A stretch of 64,000 nucleotides of DNA from Epiperipatus broadwayi. Its lineage: Eukaryota > Onychophora > Udeonychophora > Euonychophora > Peripatidae. Below are positions 23,713 to 33,800 of this stretch, piece after piece. The notes under the pieces are model-generated. The model did not search any database and was not told the DNA's origin. It worked only from the letters and a program-made list of their open reading frames with translations. Position 1 is the stretch's first letter; the number at the start of each line of letters is the position of its first letter. The stretch is taken from positions 4,784,094 through 4,848,093 of the forward strand of contig JAQFVV010012476.1 in NCBI GenBank assembly GCA_028023455.1, written 5' to 3'. The position numbers and the translations under genes are program-made.

Positions 23713-23756
23713 ACCAACTGATGATTGGTGGTTTAGTATGAAATACGTATATTGGT
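23713..23756 (+). ncRNA. Hammerhead ribozyme motif, H1 copy 2
   Basis: Stem I ACCAA/TTGGT, CTGATGA (23718-23724), degenerate stem II, GAAA (23740-23743), stem III, predicted cleavage after A at 23751. Full consensus core. Confidence 0.65.
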
Positions 23757-23905
23757 GATTATTTATCTTTTCAACATATATGTATTTAAGTGTATCAGTG
23801 TTATTAGATATAGTGGAGAGTAGTGGGTCGTGTGAAAGTCTGTGCTCATATACCCTATATATTACATATATAGACACAGGTATATAATAAGCCTGTGTTT
23901 CAGTT

Positions 23906-25440
23906 ATTATATAAATCTAATAAATCAATTCACACACACACACCCCGCATAGAATTATATTCGCAAGCTTTAAAATTTAAGCAGCGCTTAATCTTTCTAC
24001 TCTATATGTATATAAGGTATTGGTCACAGACGTGATTAAACGCATCATAGCTTAATTGTTTATTATGGAGATACGGTTATTAAAATCAAATTTTAATAGC
24101 ATTTTACATTCCTGTATAGTTTCCCACCTTTCCCATAGTTCTAACAGTGAGATTAATTTGTATTTATTGTGTGAGATTTTCTCTTTCAGCATTAACATTT
24201 TCCGTTTCGACTATCAGATATTAAAATTTATACTTCCTTTTTATTGTTTCTTTGTCTTTAACCGTGCTAAATATCTCTCTTTTCCTCTATATTATTGTTC
24301 CACACCTCACCAACAATTAACACGAGATATTGTTCCAAATCACATTTCGCATTTTAACTTTCTTAATTTGAAAACTATGGATCTATTAGGTTAATAAATG
24401 TAAAAATTAACGTGTAAAAATCAAATTAGTTCGAATTTCATTCTAATTAGATTATACAAATGAAAGGACTAGTTGGCGAGTGTGATTAGATAGAATTTAT
24501 GCCCCTCTCAGCGGAAACACTCCATTGTTTCTCATGGTAGCGAAAGAGGACTTTTAATTGTGGACTCTTCTCGTTAGGCTAATTAGAATTAAAAACAAAT
24601 AATGTGTTAGAAGTTTGAATTGGTGCATGACAATACCGCATCCCAAGAAAAATATCCAATTGTTCGGGCAAATATATATATTTATAGTAATAGTATTTAT
24701 TTATTGATATTTTCCTTGAAATTATGTAAATAAAAATTAAAATAAAAGCAACTGTGGATTTATTTATTTTTACCAAACAACAATAAACAAAAAAAAATCA
24801 ATATTTAAATATAGATAATATACTGTGTATTTTTTTTTTGCTTCTAATATGTGTACATTAACGCGTGTGTGCACATGCATATATATATATAGTTTATATA
24901 TTCGAAGAGAGTCTTGATATAGTTATTCATATTTTTTTTATTAAAAAAGCAATCAATAATATATATATATTTAAATAGAAAAAATGCATTTTTTTTTTTA
25001 CCAATGACCTCTCAGCCGAACTTTATTCTATTGCACCAACCACCAGCTCAGAATCTCAAACCATTTTTTTTTTATTATGCATGTATACCATAAGCTATCG
25101 TCACTTGTCAAATAAGCTAAAAATATCAAATACCTAAATCTCTATTCATGTTGACAATTCAATCCTTTCCATTATACCTTTCCATACAAGTTATGGAATG
25201 GTTTATATCCACTTTCAAATGTCTTGGAAGAATGAAGAGTCGTTGCATTGTTGAGATATTTTAAAGTTTTTTTTGTTTTTATTAATGCATCCTTATCGTA
25301 ACTGCACCATACAACAAACATCCACCATTGATACGTAAAAACAATTCATGACAAGCTAAAAAAAATTACCTAGAAAAATAAAATTTTAAAAATCGAATAA
25401 CCAAATTTTTTCATATCCTGTTTCTGTTATGGAAGTTTCT
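23906..25440. other. No gene recognised
   Basis: Low-complexity AT-rich sequence with a short (CA)n near 23931 and several A/T runs. The small frame at 24056-24394 shows no known domain. The stretch 24470-24585 has higher GC than its surroundings but no identifiable feature. Confidence 0.5.
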
Positions 25441-25444
25441 AGAT

Positions 25445-25870
25445 AATGTACTATATAGAGGATTTGAGCTCAGACTTTCACACGACCCTCAACTAACAAT
25501 GCTTTCTCTTAGTTCTGATACACTTGATCACACACATGTCAAAAAGATAAATAATCTCCAATATGTGTATTTCATGCTATACCAGCACTCATCAGTTGGC
25601 CCAGATTATTATTCTACACATATATACAATCAATGCTGATTATATTAAGATAGCCTATCTTCATACTTTAGTGGACAGATTTCAAACCACTACACCACAT
25701 AATTCTTCAGCCTTCCATTTCAATGAAAATCTGATGATGGAATGATCAAAGCCCACATTGGTGCCAACCTTATTATCCTACCTATGTTGATCATGAGTCA
25801 TTCTGACTCCTCAGGTATAGGACATAATCCATTTTACATACATATATGAGGGATGGGCAGACCTTAAAGC
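25445..25870 (-). repeat. H1 repeat, dispersed minus-strand copy
   Basis: Reverse-complement match to most of the 472-bp unit, diverged. It includes the ribozyme, the CTGATGATGGAAT block and the GGACATAATCCATTT block. The left end carries a B-box-like TTGAGCTCAGACTTTC region (degenerate GGATTTGAGCTC). Confidence 0.75.
25558..25599 (-). ncRNA. Hammerhead ribozyme motif, H1 dispersed copy
   Basis: Minus strand: CCAA, CTGATGA (25595-25589), stem II GTGCTG/TAGCAT (6 pairs including two G-U), GAAA, stem III AT/AT with an ACAC loop, A17, TTGG closing stem I with four Watson-Crick pairs. All core bases match consensus; this is the best-preserved H1 ribozyme in the window. Confidence 0.75.
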
Positions 25871-26569
25871 ACTATATTTTAATATATGAATTTTTTTCTA
25901 CAGTACAGGCTTTTTCATACCTTCACTTCAATATGTAATATATAGCAACATGTGTGATCAAATGTATTAGCAGTATGAGATAACATGGATAGTTGAGAAT
26001 CATGTAAAAGTTTGAGTTCAAATCCCCTATATATTACATATTGGAGTGCATGTATAAAAAAATCTGTACTATTGAAAAAATATCATATATTAGATAATAT
26101 ATTGTACACTTTTTGCTTTTTTTGTTTAATTTTAAAGCATACTTTATTGCAAATAAAAAGTTCTATTATATTACATAATATATATTTAAATGTGTTATAC
26201 AAAAATCGGGATTTACATTGTGCTTTTGTATATTCTAAAGAGAAGACTTAATAAATACAAAATTTAATCAAAGTGTTGAATATCTACATGAGTTTTCAGA
26301 AGTAACATTTTAGAGCTAATATTAGTATAAAGAGCTCTATTAAAGATCTAACAATTACAGTGGTATTGGTAGTTTGATCAAACTTTATGTAGCTAAAAAG
26401 ATGTGAGGTATGATGAGTGCTTGATCTTTTTTCTTTATTTTAGGTAGTTTGTTTTGCAAAAGCAATTGCAGTTTCCAAAGTGTGTCAGATTAAAACAAAA
26501 ATGATATCTTAGAAACTGTATGGAAAAAAAGTAAAAATGTAGTTATCCATCTGTTAGGTGGAAGCCCTC

Positions 26570-28060
26570 TACTTATATTACTTATTAAATAAGTGAGAGA
26601 AGGGATTTGAGATCTAATAACTGAAACTATTCAGTATATTTGTAATGCTGGACAATTATTAAGCCAGTGCTCCATAGTTTCTTCTTGCTTTTGACATAGA
26701 GAACACAATAAGGTAATATTTTTAAAAAATCCTTTATTGGCTTGCCAAATACCAAAATTTAAGACTTGGAATTAAATTTGAATCTAGATTATGGTGGGTT
26801 AATTAGTTCTGATTTAATTACTATTACTTATGCATCCCAGTATTTAATTTTTGTTGCAAATAATTTTTGATTTGGTATAATGTATTTAGCAATGCATGTG
26901 ATTAATACTTTAATGAAAGGATTTTTGACTGATGGTGGTTTTTCTGATGGATTAATCAATATAAAGCTTAGTTCCTCAGGGTACGAGTTAACAAACCTGG
27001 TGATATTATTTAATGCTCTCTGAAGACAGTATATTGAAATATAGTATAATGAGAGCCTATTGTGTTTGATATGTTTTTGCATTGATTTTATATTAATTAA
27101 TGCCATTTTCTTATTCAGATCAATTTATATTGCATAGTGAATTTATCTTTTTGATAAAGAATGTAGTGCATGTGATGGTAGGCATATAATAGGAAATTTT
27201 TGAGAAGACATGTTTAGATAATGAGTTGTGTTTTCTACAGAGGTGAGAAACTTACTTTGGACTTTAGATCTCATAGCATTTGCAGAACTATAAATGGGGA
27301 AACCTAAGAATTAATAAGGTGAAGCAGTGAAAAGAGTTTATTTTATTGCCTGAGAGAATCTTCCTGTAAAAAATTTTTTCTTTGTTAAATTTGAGATAAC
27401 AGTTCTCTGTAGATTCATTTAGAATGTCAATTAGTTGAAAGATATACTGTTTTGTTGGTAATAAGATGACTAAGCCATCCATATGTGCTATGTAATTAGT
27501 TTGATTTACAATAAAAGCTATAAATTCCTGGCAATTTATTCTGGATGCTTGATAATAATGGGTTAATGGAAGTCAGAAATAGAAATGAGCTTAGGGGTAA
27601 ACCTTGTGGTATATAATGTTGTGGGGAGAAACTGGGGAAAGTGTGACCATTTAATGTAATGTGGAATTGTCTGTTGTTGAGTAAGTTTGTTAATAAGTAG
27701 AGAATAGAAGTAGATACATTATGTTCTTTAAGAATTTGTATGATCTTGTCAACAGGAAATGAATCAAATCCTGCAGGGATATCAAGTTGCACTGCAATAA
27801 ATCTTGAATTTCTAAAACATCTGATATCATCTATGGTCATTTTAAAAAGCATAATTCCACTTGAGGTGGAGCAAATTTTTTGGCAAATTGAAATCTTGAT
27901 ATATGGGGAAGGATGAGAAATTCAGCCTTATCTTTTATTAACAATTCTATAGTTTTAATTAAAATGGGATTTATTGAGTTGTATCAAAGATTATTAAGTG
28001 ATGGTAACACTGAGAGAGAATACAACTGTTCTAGACTATATATTTCATATGAAACATAGT
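26570..28060 (-). pseudogene. Non-LTR retrotransposon reverse transcriptase (Jockey/I-like), decayed
   Basis: Minus-strand frames in order: 27852-27496 has VQLDIPAGFDSFP (fingers motif, D and FD), YIPQGLPLSSFLF (the GxPQGxxxSP-type motif) and SINPLL; 27482-27288 has MDGLVILL in the place of the catalytic (Y/F)xDD, so one Asp is lost; 27106-26828 is the thumb and connection region. Near 26720-26640 a frame reads CSLCQKQEETMEHWLNNCPA, a C-terminal Cys/His motif (CxxC..H..C) typical of Jockey/I/R1-type elements. Frames are broken by stops and shifts. No endonuclease is seen upstream, so the copy is 5'-truncated. Confidence 0.75.
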
Positions 28061-28584
28061 TTAGTATATTTGGGATAATCGGTATTGTGATGTGATTAAT
28101 AAGTGTAAGTATAATTTGGGAATTGCATGTGGACCTGTTTGTATACTGTTGGGGAAAGATTCTGATTTAAGTATAATACCATGTTTTGTAATATCATATC
28201 TTTCCTTACAGTTACCAAAATGCAAAGAAGTAAATTTAGGCTTATTTGATACTCATAGTTTGCTTTTGAAATGATAAAAAACTTGGAGAGCATGTTTTTT
28301 ATTGTGATAAGTTTATTGTTTTCACAATTGGAGATGTTATTTTATTAGTCCTATGCCAAGCACCCACTTGATACAGCCTTTAGGCCAATTATGGGGTTGA
28401 GTTAAAAATATTTTTTTAATAGAGAGATATTCTGCTAAAATTTGTCAGATTTTTTTAATATTCCTATTTTATGAATATTATTGATAGAGTGGATGAAGTT
28501 GAATGTCTTGGGTAACCCTTGATTTTAAGTTTGCTCAAGTTTCTCCACTACATCTGCTATTACCAAATTGGCAGTTTAGAGTGT

Positions 28585-28925
28585 ATACAAATAGCATTCC
28601 TCTTAGCAAACACTGGTCATTTAATTCAACAGCATAGTTAATTGCCTGACTAATTTTCACACATATATTCAAATATGCAAATTTATTAAAATCAGAGGTC
28701 ACTTTAATTTATCTCCAACTATAAATGTGAATATTTTTGCTAATTTTATTTTAGTCATGCTTTGGCAATAATATCCTGTATCCAAAGCCTGGCTTATCAT
28801 TTAATAAAATGAAATATATATTTTTTATATCAAAACTTATCAAATCACTTCACTGTAATATTATTTCATTATTTTATTACATATTATCTTCAGTATACAC
28901 TTGGTGTTATTATCTTATATATTTA
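28585..28925 (+). repeat. PLE3 left terminal direct repeat (pLTR)
   Basis: A ~340-bp block starting near AATAGCATTCCTCTTAGC is repeated in the same orientation at 31118-31420, flanking Penelope-like coding sequence. Matching segments include TGCAAATTTATTAAAATCAG and AAAGCCTGGCTTA. Direct terminal repeats of this kind are known for Penelope elements. Confidence 0.75.
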
Positions 28926-29222
28926 AAATCTTGTTAATGGCCCTGTGTATAGGGCAGCCTTGAAATTAAACAAAGAAACTGTTAAGGTCGAATTGCACTA
29001 AAAATTTTCCAGTCATGCATACAATATAAAGTTTTTAGGAGATGCTATAAAGTTTTAATCAGTCGGTGTATTAAAAATGTTAATATGGCAATGCTTATTC
29101 TTAAAATGTTCCTTATGAAGTTTATTGTCAAGTATATTAAGCACTTATTTTAAAAAAATATTCAATATAAGAAAGCATTAAGATTACAGTTTTCTATTCA
29201 TGAAATAACTCAAAGATGTTCC

Positions 29223-31062
29223 ATGCTCAAAATTAAACTTACTAGAAAATATGCAAAGAAGCTCTCCCTCCTTGCTGAAAAACATAATATAATTTTACCA
29301 GAGTTATTGAATTCTTTTAATGTTGTTAATCTATCAAGTGATGAACTTGCAAGCTTTCAAACCTCTTTATTACATCTTGGTCCATGTTTTGTCAGAGTTG
29401 GGTAGTATGACCCTCAAATGGAACAAGTGCCACACCTTCAATGTGTATTGGCTAAGTGTGCCAATAAATATACGATTATAAAAATGTAAATCTGCTAAAA
29501 TATTGTTGTGGCTCTTTTTCTAACAGATGCTGGAATAAAAAGCTTAATAAACTTAACAAATTCTTAGCAAATGATGATAATCTTTGCCTTGAAGAAGACA
29601 AGAGAAAGCACCTTGTGCTTCTGAAGAAAATACCCTATATTGAGAAAATACAACAACAATTTCACCTACTTAAATTCGAGCAAACAGATGACTATAAATT
29701 CAGAATACAAAAGGATAAATTTATTACTCACATTCTTTGCAAACACAGCAATAACATGCTAGCACACTCTGAGTATTTAAAAATATACCCTTCCCCAAGT
29801 CATTACTCCATGGATCTTCACTAATATAAAACTTCATAAGAAGAATTATTCATTAAGGTTATTGGCAGCACATATTATATATATGCTTCCAAAATGATTA
29901 CAGATTGGCTGCAATCAGAACTCATTTTTGGGATTTTAACTATTAAGATATCTTTTGACTTCATCAATACTATTAAAAACACAAAGATTCACAACAAATT
30001 TAGAGCAGCTTCCTTTGAAGCAACTGAGTAATATGGATCTGTTGATAGAGTTTGGTCAATTAATATTGTACAAGACTTATTAAAGCACAGCACAATTAGT
30101 GAGAAGAGGACCCAGTTTATTGTTGATGTATTCCCACCTGGATTAACATTAGACTTGTCTTCATAATGATGTGAAACTTTTACTATGATATATAATATAC
30201 CTGATGGATATATATATATAGTATATATATATCCCACCTATATTATATATATTATAATGATATATATATATAAGATATGTGGATAATCCCTCTGAACTGA
30301 TTTATGAAGTGTTTGACAATTTAAAACAGTTCCCTGAAATCAAATGGGCAATGGAGAAGAAAGATGATCACCACTCTATTAAATAAATATCTTGATCTAA
30401 AACTGACAAGACAGATCTATTCAATTGATTACTCAATAATTGTCAAACCTCTTAAGGCTGGAGGTTATTTACATTCACAATCTAAGGTTCCTTTTCAATA
30501 TAAAATGGCAAGCTTTAAAGGGTTCTCTATTAGGAAACTCAAAACTTTGCAAATTTATAGATGTTGCAAAAAACAATCTGGAGCATTATAGAAAAGATTT
30601 AATTTAAGTTGGCTATTCTTCTGCCACACTTGAAAAACAAATAAAGAGATTTATTGATGGACATGAATTCAATAAGCCACCTAATCTTCAACTTTGGATT
30701 GGCATGGCTTATATTCCTAAAATTCATTCAAAATTAATACTTATTTTAAACCAAATTTCAATGTTGGTTTGAGATGCCTCTTCTCACTTAACAGACTATT
30801 AATAATTCTGAAGATAATATCATTAAAAATAATAAGGCTCAGCTAGTATATGCCCTGAACTGCCAATTTTGTAATGGCAGATATTATGGAGAAACTCGTG
30901 CAAACTTAAAATCGAGAGCTACCCAACACATTCATTTATATAACAGAGGCAAATCCAACAGTACTTACAGTTCAGTTTTCATTGACCATAAAAAACCAGA
31001 GTGACCATTTATTTAAACCTGATAATGCTAGGATTATTTGCCTTAAAAGCAATAACAAAAAA
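29223..31062 (+). pseudogene. Penelope-like element 3: reverse transcriptase plus GIY-YIG, decayed
   Basis: Plus-strand coding pieces in order: 29223-29405 with NLSSDEL and LLHLGPCFV, the conserved PLE N-terminal signature; 29530-29820 N-terminal reverse transcriptase region; 29890-30000 with ITIKIS-like DFIN; YVDN at 30276-30287 (catalytic YVDD with the last Asp lost); 30364-30591 with YLDLKLTRQ and KPLKAGGYLHSQSKVPFQYK, parallel to FLDIQVT...GFIPYESHVPMCHK of PLE1; and about 30850-30970 with CNGRYYGETR...R..QHIHLYNR, the GIY-YIG endonuclease. Frameshifts, stops and an AT expansion (30205-30272) just before the catalytic motif show it is dead. It is nearly full length, flanked by direct pLTRs. 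Confidence 0.8.
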
Positions 31063-31117
31063 GTAAAAATCAAATAGGTCTAGCATATAATCAATAATGT
31101 CATAACTTTAAGAGCCA

Positions 31118-31420
31118 ATAGCATTCCCCTTAGCGAACGGTCATTTAATTCAACAGCATCGTTAATTGACTGACTGATTTTTACACATATGTTCACATAT
31201 GAAATATGCAAATTTATTAAAATCAGAGGCCAAACTCATTTATCTGCAAGTGGAAATGCCAATATCCTTGCTGATTTTATTTCAATTGTTTTTTGACAAG
31301 TTACACCATATTGAAAGCCTGGCTTAACATTTAAAAAGATAAAATATATATATTTTTATTATCAAACTTATTGAATCTCTTCACCATAATATTATTTCAT
31401 AACTTTATTATATATATATA
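31118..31420 (+). repeat. PLE3 right terminal direct repeat (pLTR)
   Basis: Direct copy of 28585-28925 beginning AATAGCATTCCCCTTAGC. No convincing hammerhead core was found in either PLE3 repeat. Confidence 0.75.
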
Positions 31421-31880
31421 TATAATGACTTATGTATCGATTATAGCACAGTTAAACAAGAAATTGAAACAGAATAGCTGCAATTCGCCACTATCATTAC
31501 ATTATCAACATTGGTGCAGTACCATACAGCACATCTTCAAGGAGATCAACTAATTTAATGTAATAACTATGATTTTAGCCTATTGTTGAAGACTTCCAAA
31601 ATCTCTTCATGATTACTGCCAAAATAGAAATTACTTGCAAGTGCCACATTTCTAAAATTCAAAATTGGCACTCATAGTGTCAGTTTCTACACAAATTAAG
31701 TAAATATGATTCTTGTGATAAAAGCATTTTATGAACATGCAGGTATCCAAACTATATCCAATCCAACTGTTGAATATATCTTTGCCTTGAAATAGTCCAT
31801 TTAAAAGCTGTTAATTTATAAATAGTAAAATATCAAAATACTTCTTTACACACTCAATATAATGAAATATTTATATTATA
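31421..31880. other. No gene recognised
   Basis: Unique AT-rich sequence between PLE3 and the next inverted repeat. No coding or repeat assignment. Confidence 0.5.
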
Positions 31881-31884
31881 TTTT

Positions 31885-32090
31885 GCAGTCCATTTGACAG
31901 TTTTGATTGTATAGCAGCTTTCCTCAGAACTATGAATACACAGCACATATAGATATCACTGTCATTAAACATATACATACAACATAAATAGTATGTAATA
32001 ATGTTTTAATAATAGTAGTATTTATGTGATATGTATTTACAGTTATGAGGAAGACTGTTATATAGTCATAACTTTCAGATGGATTGCATT
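31885..32090. repeat. Inverted pair of decayed hammerhead motifs (family H4)
   Basis: Left arm, minus strand: CTGAGGA (31927-31921), stem II region AGCTG...CAATC, AAAAC, TGTC (31900-31896), AAATGG. Right arm, plus strand: ATGAGGA (32045-32051), AGACTG...TAGTC, ATAAC, TTTC, AGATGG. Together they imply an ancestor with CTGAGGA, GACTG/CAGTC, GAAAC, TGTC. Neither arm has a complete core now. The arms face away from each other, 3' ends outward. Confidence 0.5.
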
Positions 32091-32336
32091 GTTTTGAATA
32101 TATAAAGGAATGTTTTAATATTAAAGCTAATTATACTAAAATTAATATAACCAATGCAGAAAAATTTGTGGAAGAGCAGGAGAAATATTTAATATATCTT
32201 TTTAATAGAAGACTATGTTACTTTATTTTACCTCATTTAGCTATTGGAACGTAATGTTTATATGACATTACATTTTCAAATAACAAAGTTATCTATAACC
32301 ACAAAAAGAATTCACTGGTATAAGATGGAAGAACAT

Positions 32337-32660
32337 GATTTTCAATTGGATGGATGGTTGAAGAGTTGGACTGTGGGGTAGATTGAAGCTGGTCCATTAA
32401 AGAATGAGGATTGGGCTATCTTAATATATATCTGAGCACTTACAGCATATATGTGTGGAGATGGTAATCTGGACCAACTGATGATTGCTGGTTTAGCATG
32501 AAATACATATATTGGTGATTATTTATCTTTTCAACATATATGTGTTCAAGTGTATCAGTGTTATGAGATAGTGTGGAGAGAGTGGGTCATGTGAAAGTCT
32601 GTGCTCATATACCCTATATATTACATAAATACATATAATAAGCCTGTGTGTTTCAGTTAA
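32337..32660 (+). repeat. H1 repeat, dispersed plus-strand copy (partial)
   Basis: Matches the second part of the 472-bp unit from TTCAATTGGATGGATGGTTG to the AAGCCTGTGTGTTTCAGTTA end. Well conserved. Confidence 0.8.
32473..32516 (+). ncRNA. Hammerhead ribozyme motif, H1 copy at 32.5 kb
   Basis: ACCAA, CTGATGA (32478-32484), stem II TGCTG/TAGCA (5 pairs with one G-U), GAAA (32500-32503), stem III ATA/TAT-type, A17, TTGGT. Core intact. Confidence 0.7.
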
Positions 32661-32984
32661 AACATATCTGTAGTAAGTGTTAAAATTATAGCAATAATTA
32701 ACATCTATGAGAAGCCAGCAGGTAATTACATAAGTTATTCGCTCAAGATTCATAGTTCTTTATTCCCTTTTAGTGTGCTCTATATCTGCTAAGTCAACAT
32801 AAAACAATATGATTTTGATGTCTCATTTATTTATTTAAACCACTATGGCTACATGTAGTTTTGTAATGTAATGTGTAATATGTAAAGAGCTTGCTAATAG
32901 CTCTAAACAAGCTTATTTATTTCATTTTTTATGATAAATGCTACAAGAGAAAATATCTGAAGCCTTTATCTATGATGGTCCCCA

Positions 32985-33026
32985 TTCCCAGACTGGTTTC
33001 GAGCTATGGCTCTCATCAGTGAGGAT
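32985..33026 (-). ncRNA. Hammerhead ribozyme motif, family Y (intact core)
   Basis: Minus strand: TCCTCA, CTGATGA (33019-33013), stem II GAGC-CATA-GCTC (4 perfect pairs with tetraloop), GAAAC (33000-32996), CA, GTC (32993-32991), TGGGAATGG. Stem I pairs CTCA with TGGG (one G-U). Stem III is one to two pairs, as in compact type I hammerheads. All core bases match consensus. Confidence 0.75.
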
Positions 33027-33101
33027 CTAGAATATTAGATTCAAAATACTAGCTCCTCACTTATGAGAGCCATAGTTCAAACCAGTCTGGGGGTGGGGAC
33101 A

Positions 33102-33144
33102 TTCCCAGACTGGTTTCAAGCTATGGCTCTCATCAGTGAGGAGC
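33102..33144 (-). ncRNA. Hammerhead ribozyme motif, family Y (second intact core)
   Basis: Minus strand: CTCCTCA, CTGATGA (33136-33130), GAGC-CATA-GCTT, GAAAC (33117-33113), CA, GTC, TGGG. Stem II has one G-U pair; core intact. Confidence 0.7.
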
Positions 33145-33359
33145 TGGGACATTACATTCAAAATATTAACTCGAGCCAAGCATTTATCTAATTCTTAATA
33201 TAAATATTAAGAAAAAAGATCCAAATCTTCAGACTATATGTCTTCAAACTCAGCTCTTTAACCAAAGAAACTATATGAGCCTAACTAAATTCAGTGATCC
33301 CATATTTTAGTAGGCTTAGCAATTTAATATAGCCAAAGCCCTAATAGCAAAATTATAAT

Positions 33360-33800
33360 ATTAGTAAAATATCAGTCATATGTCACATGACCTATATAGC
33401 TTGTATTACCAATATGTAATATATAAAGAGCCTGCTAATAGCTCTAAACAAGCTTATTTATTTTATTTTTTATGATAAATGCTACAAGAGAAAATATCTG
33501 AAGCCTTTATCTATGATGGTCCCCATTCCCAGACTGGTTTCAAGCTATGGCTCTCATCAGTGAGGAGCTAGAATATTAGATTCAAAATACTAGCTCCTCA
33601 CTGATGAGAGTCATAGCTCAAACCAGTCTGGGAATGGGAACCATCATAGATAAAGGCTTCAGGTATTTTCTCTTGTAGAATTTATCATAAAAAATAAAAT
33701 AAATAAGCTTGTTTAGAGCTATTAGCAGGCTCTTTATATATTACATATTGGTAATGCAAGCTATATAGGTCATGTGACATATGACTGATTTTTACTAATG
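33360..33800. repeat. Near-perfect 440-bp palindrome, family Y, hammerhead in each arm
   Basis: Arms of about 215 bp run from TTAGTAAAAT (33361) to ATTTTTACTAA (33786-33799) and meet near 33580 (AGATTCAAAATA). The outer part holds ATATGTCACATGACCTATAT and its complement, then AGAGCCTGCTAATAGCTCT. Each inner arm carries a hammerhead module: minus-strand 33526-33568, full core, and plus-strand 33592-33635, in which the G of GAAAC is missing. So the element is two identical units head-to-head. Confidence 0.9.
33526..33568 (-). ncRNA. Hammerhead ribozyme motif in palindrome, left arm
   Basis: Minus strand: CTCCTCA, CTGATGA (33560-33554), GAGCCATAGCTT, GAAAC (33541-33537), CA, GTC, TGGG. The matching right-arm copy (CTGATGA 33601-33607) reads GAGTCATAGCTC then AAAC and lacks G12. 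Confidence 0.7.

Larger units (their letters stand above)
22956..23905 (+). repeat. Tandem dimer of a 472-bp hammerhead-bearing repeat (family H1)
   Basis: Two head-to-tail copies (22956-23426 and 23427-23900) starting CAGTTATTACATTGTAGAGA, about 95% identical by eye; a third start of the unit is visible at 23901 and then breaks off. Each copy contains one hammerhead motif (23241-23284, 23713-23756) at the same place, so predicted cleavage sites are 472 nt apart. Partial copies of the unit lie at 25445-25870, 32337-32660, 45900-46050, 53030-53335 and 57880-58282. The tandem layout with one ribozyme per unit is that of retrozymes, small non-autonomous retroelements. Confidence 0.85.
32880..33185. 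repeat. Family Y foldback cluster with hammerhead motifs
   Basis: Three alternating (minus, plus, minus) copies of the CAGACTGGTTTC..CTCATCAGTGAGGA module. The left flank (AAGAGCTTGCTAATAGCTC, 32885) is the same arm as in the palindrome at 33360-33800. It looks like an older, rearranged member. Confidence 0.7.

Noticed and set aside
22956-23905. CRISPR-like direct repeats
   Set aside because: Two long contiguous copies without short repeats and spacers; eukaryotic context.
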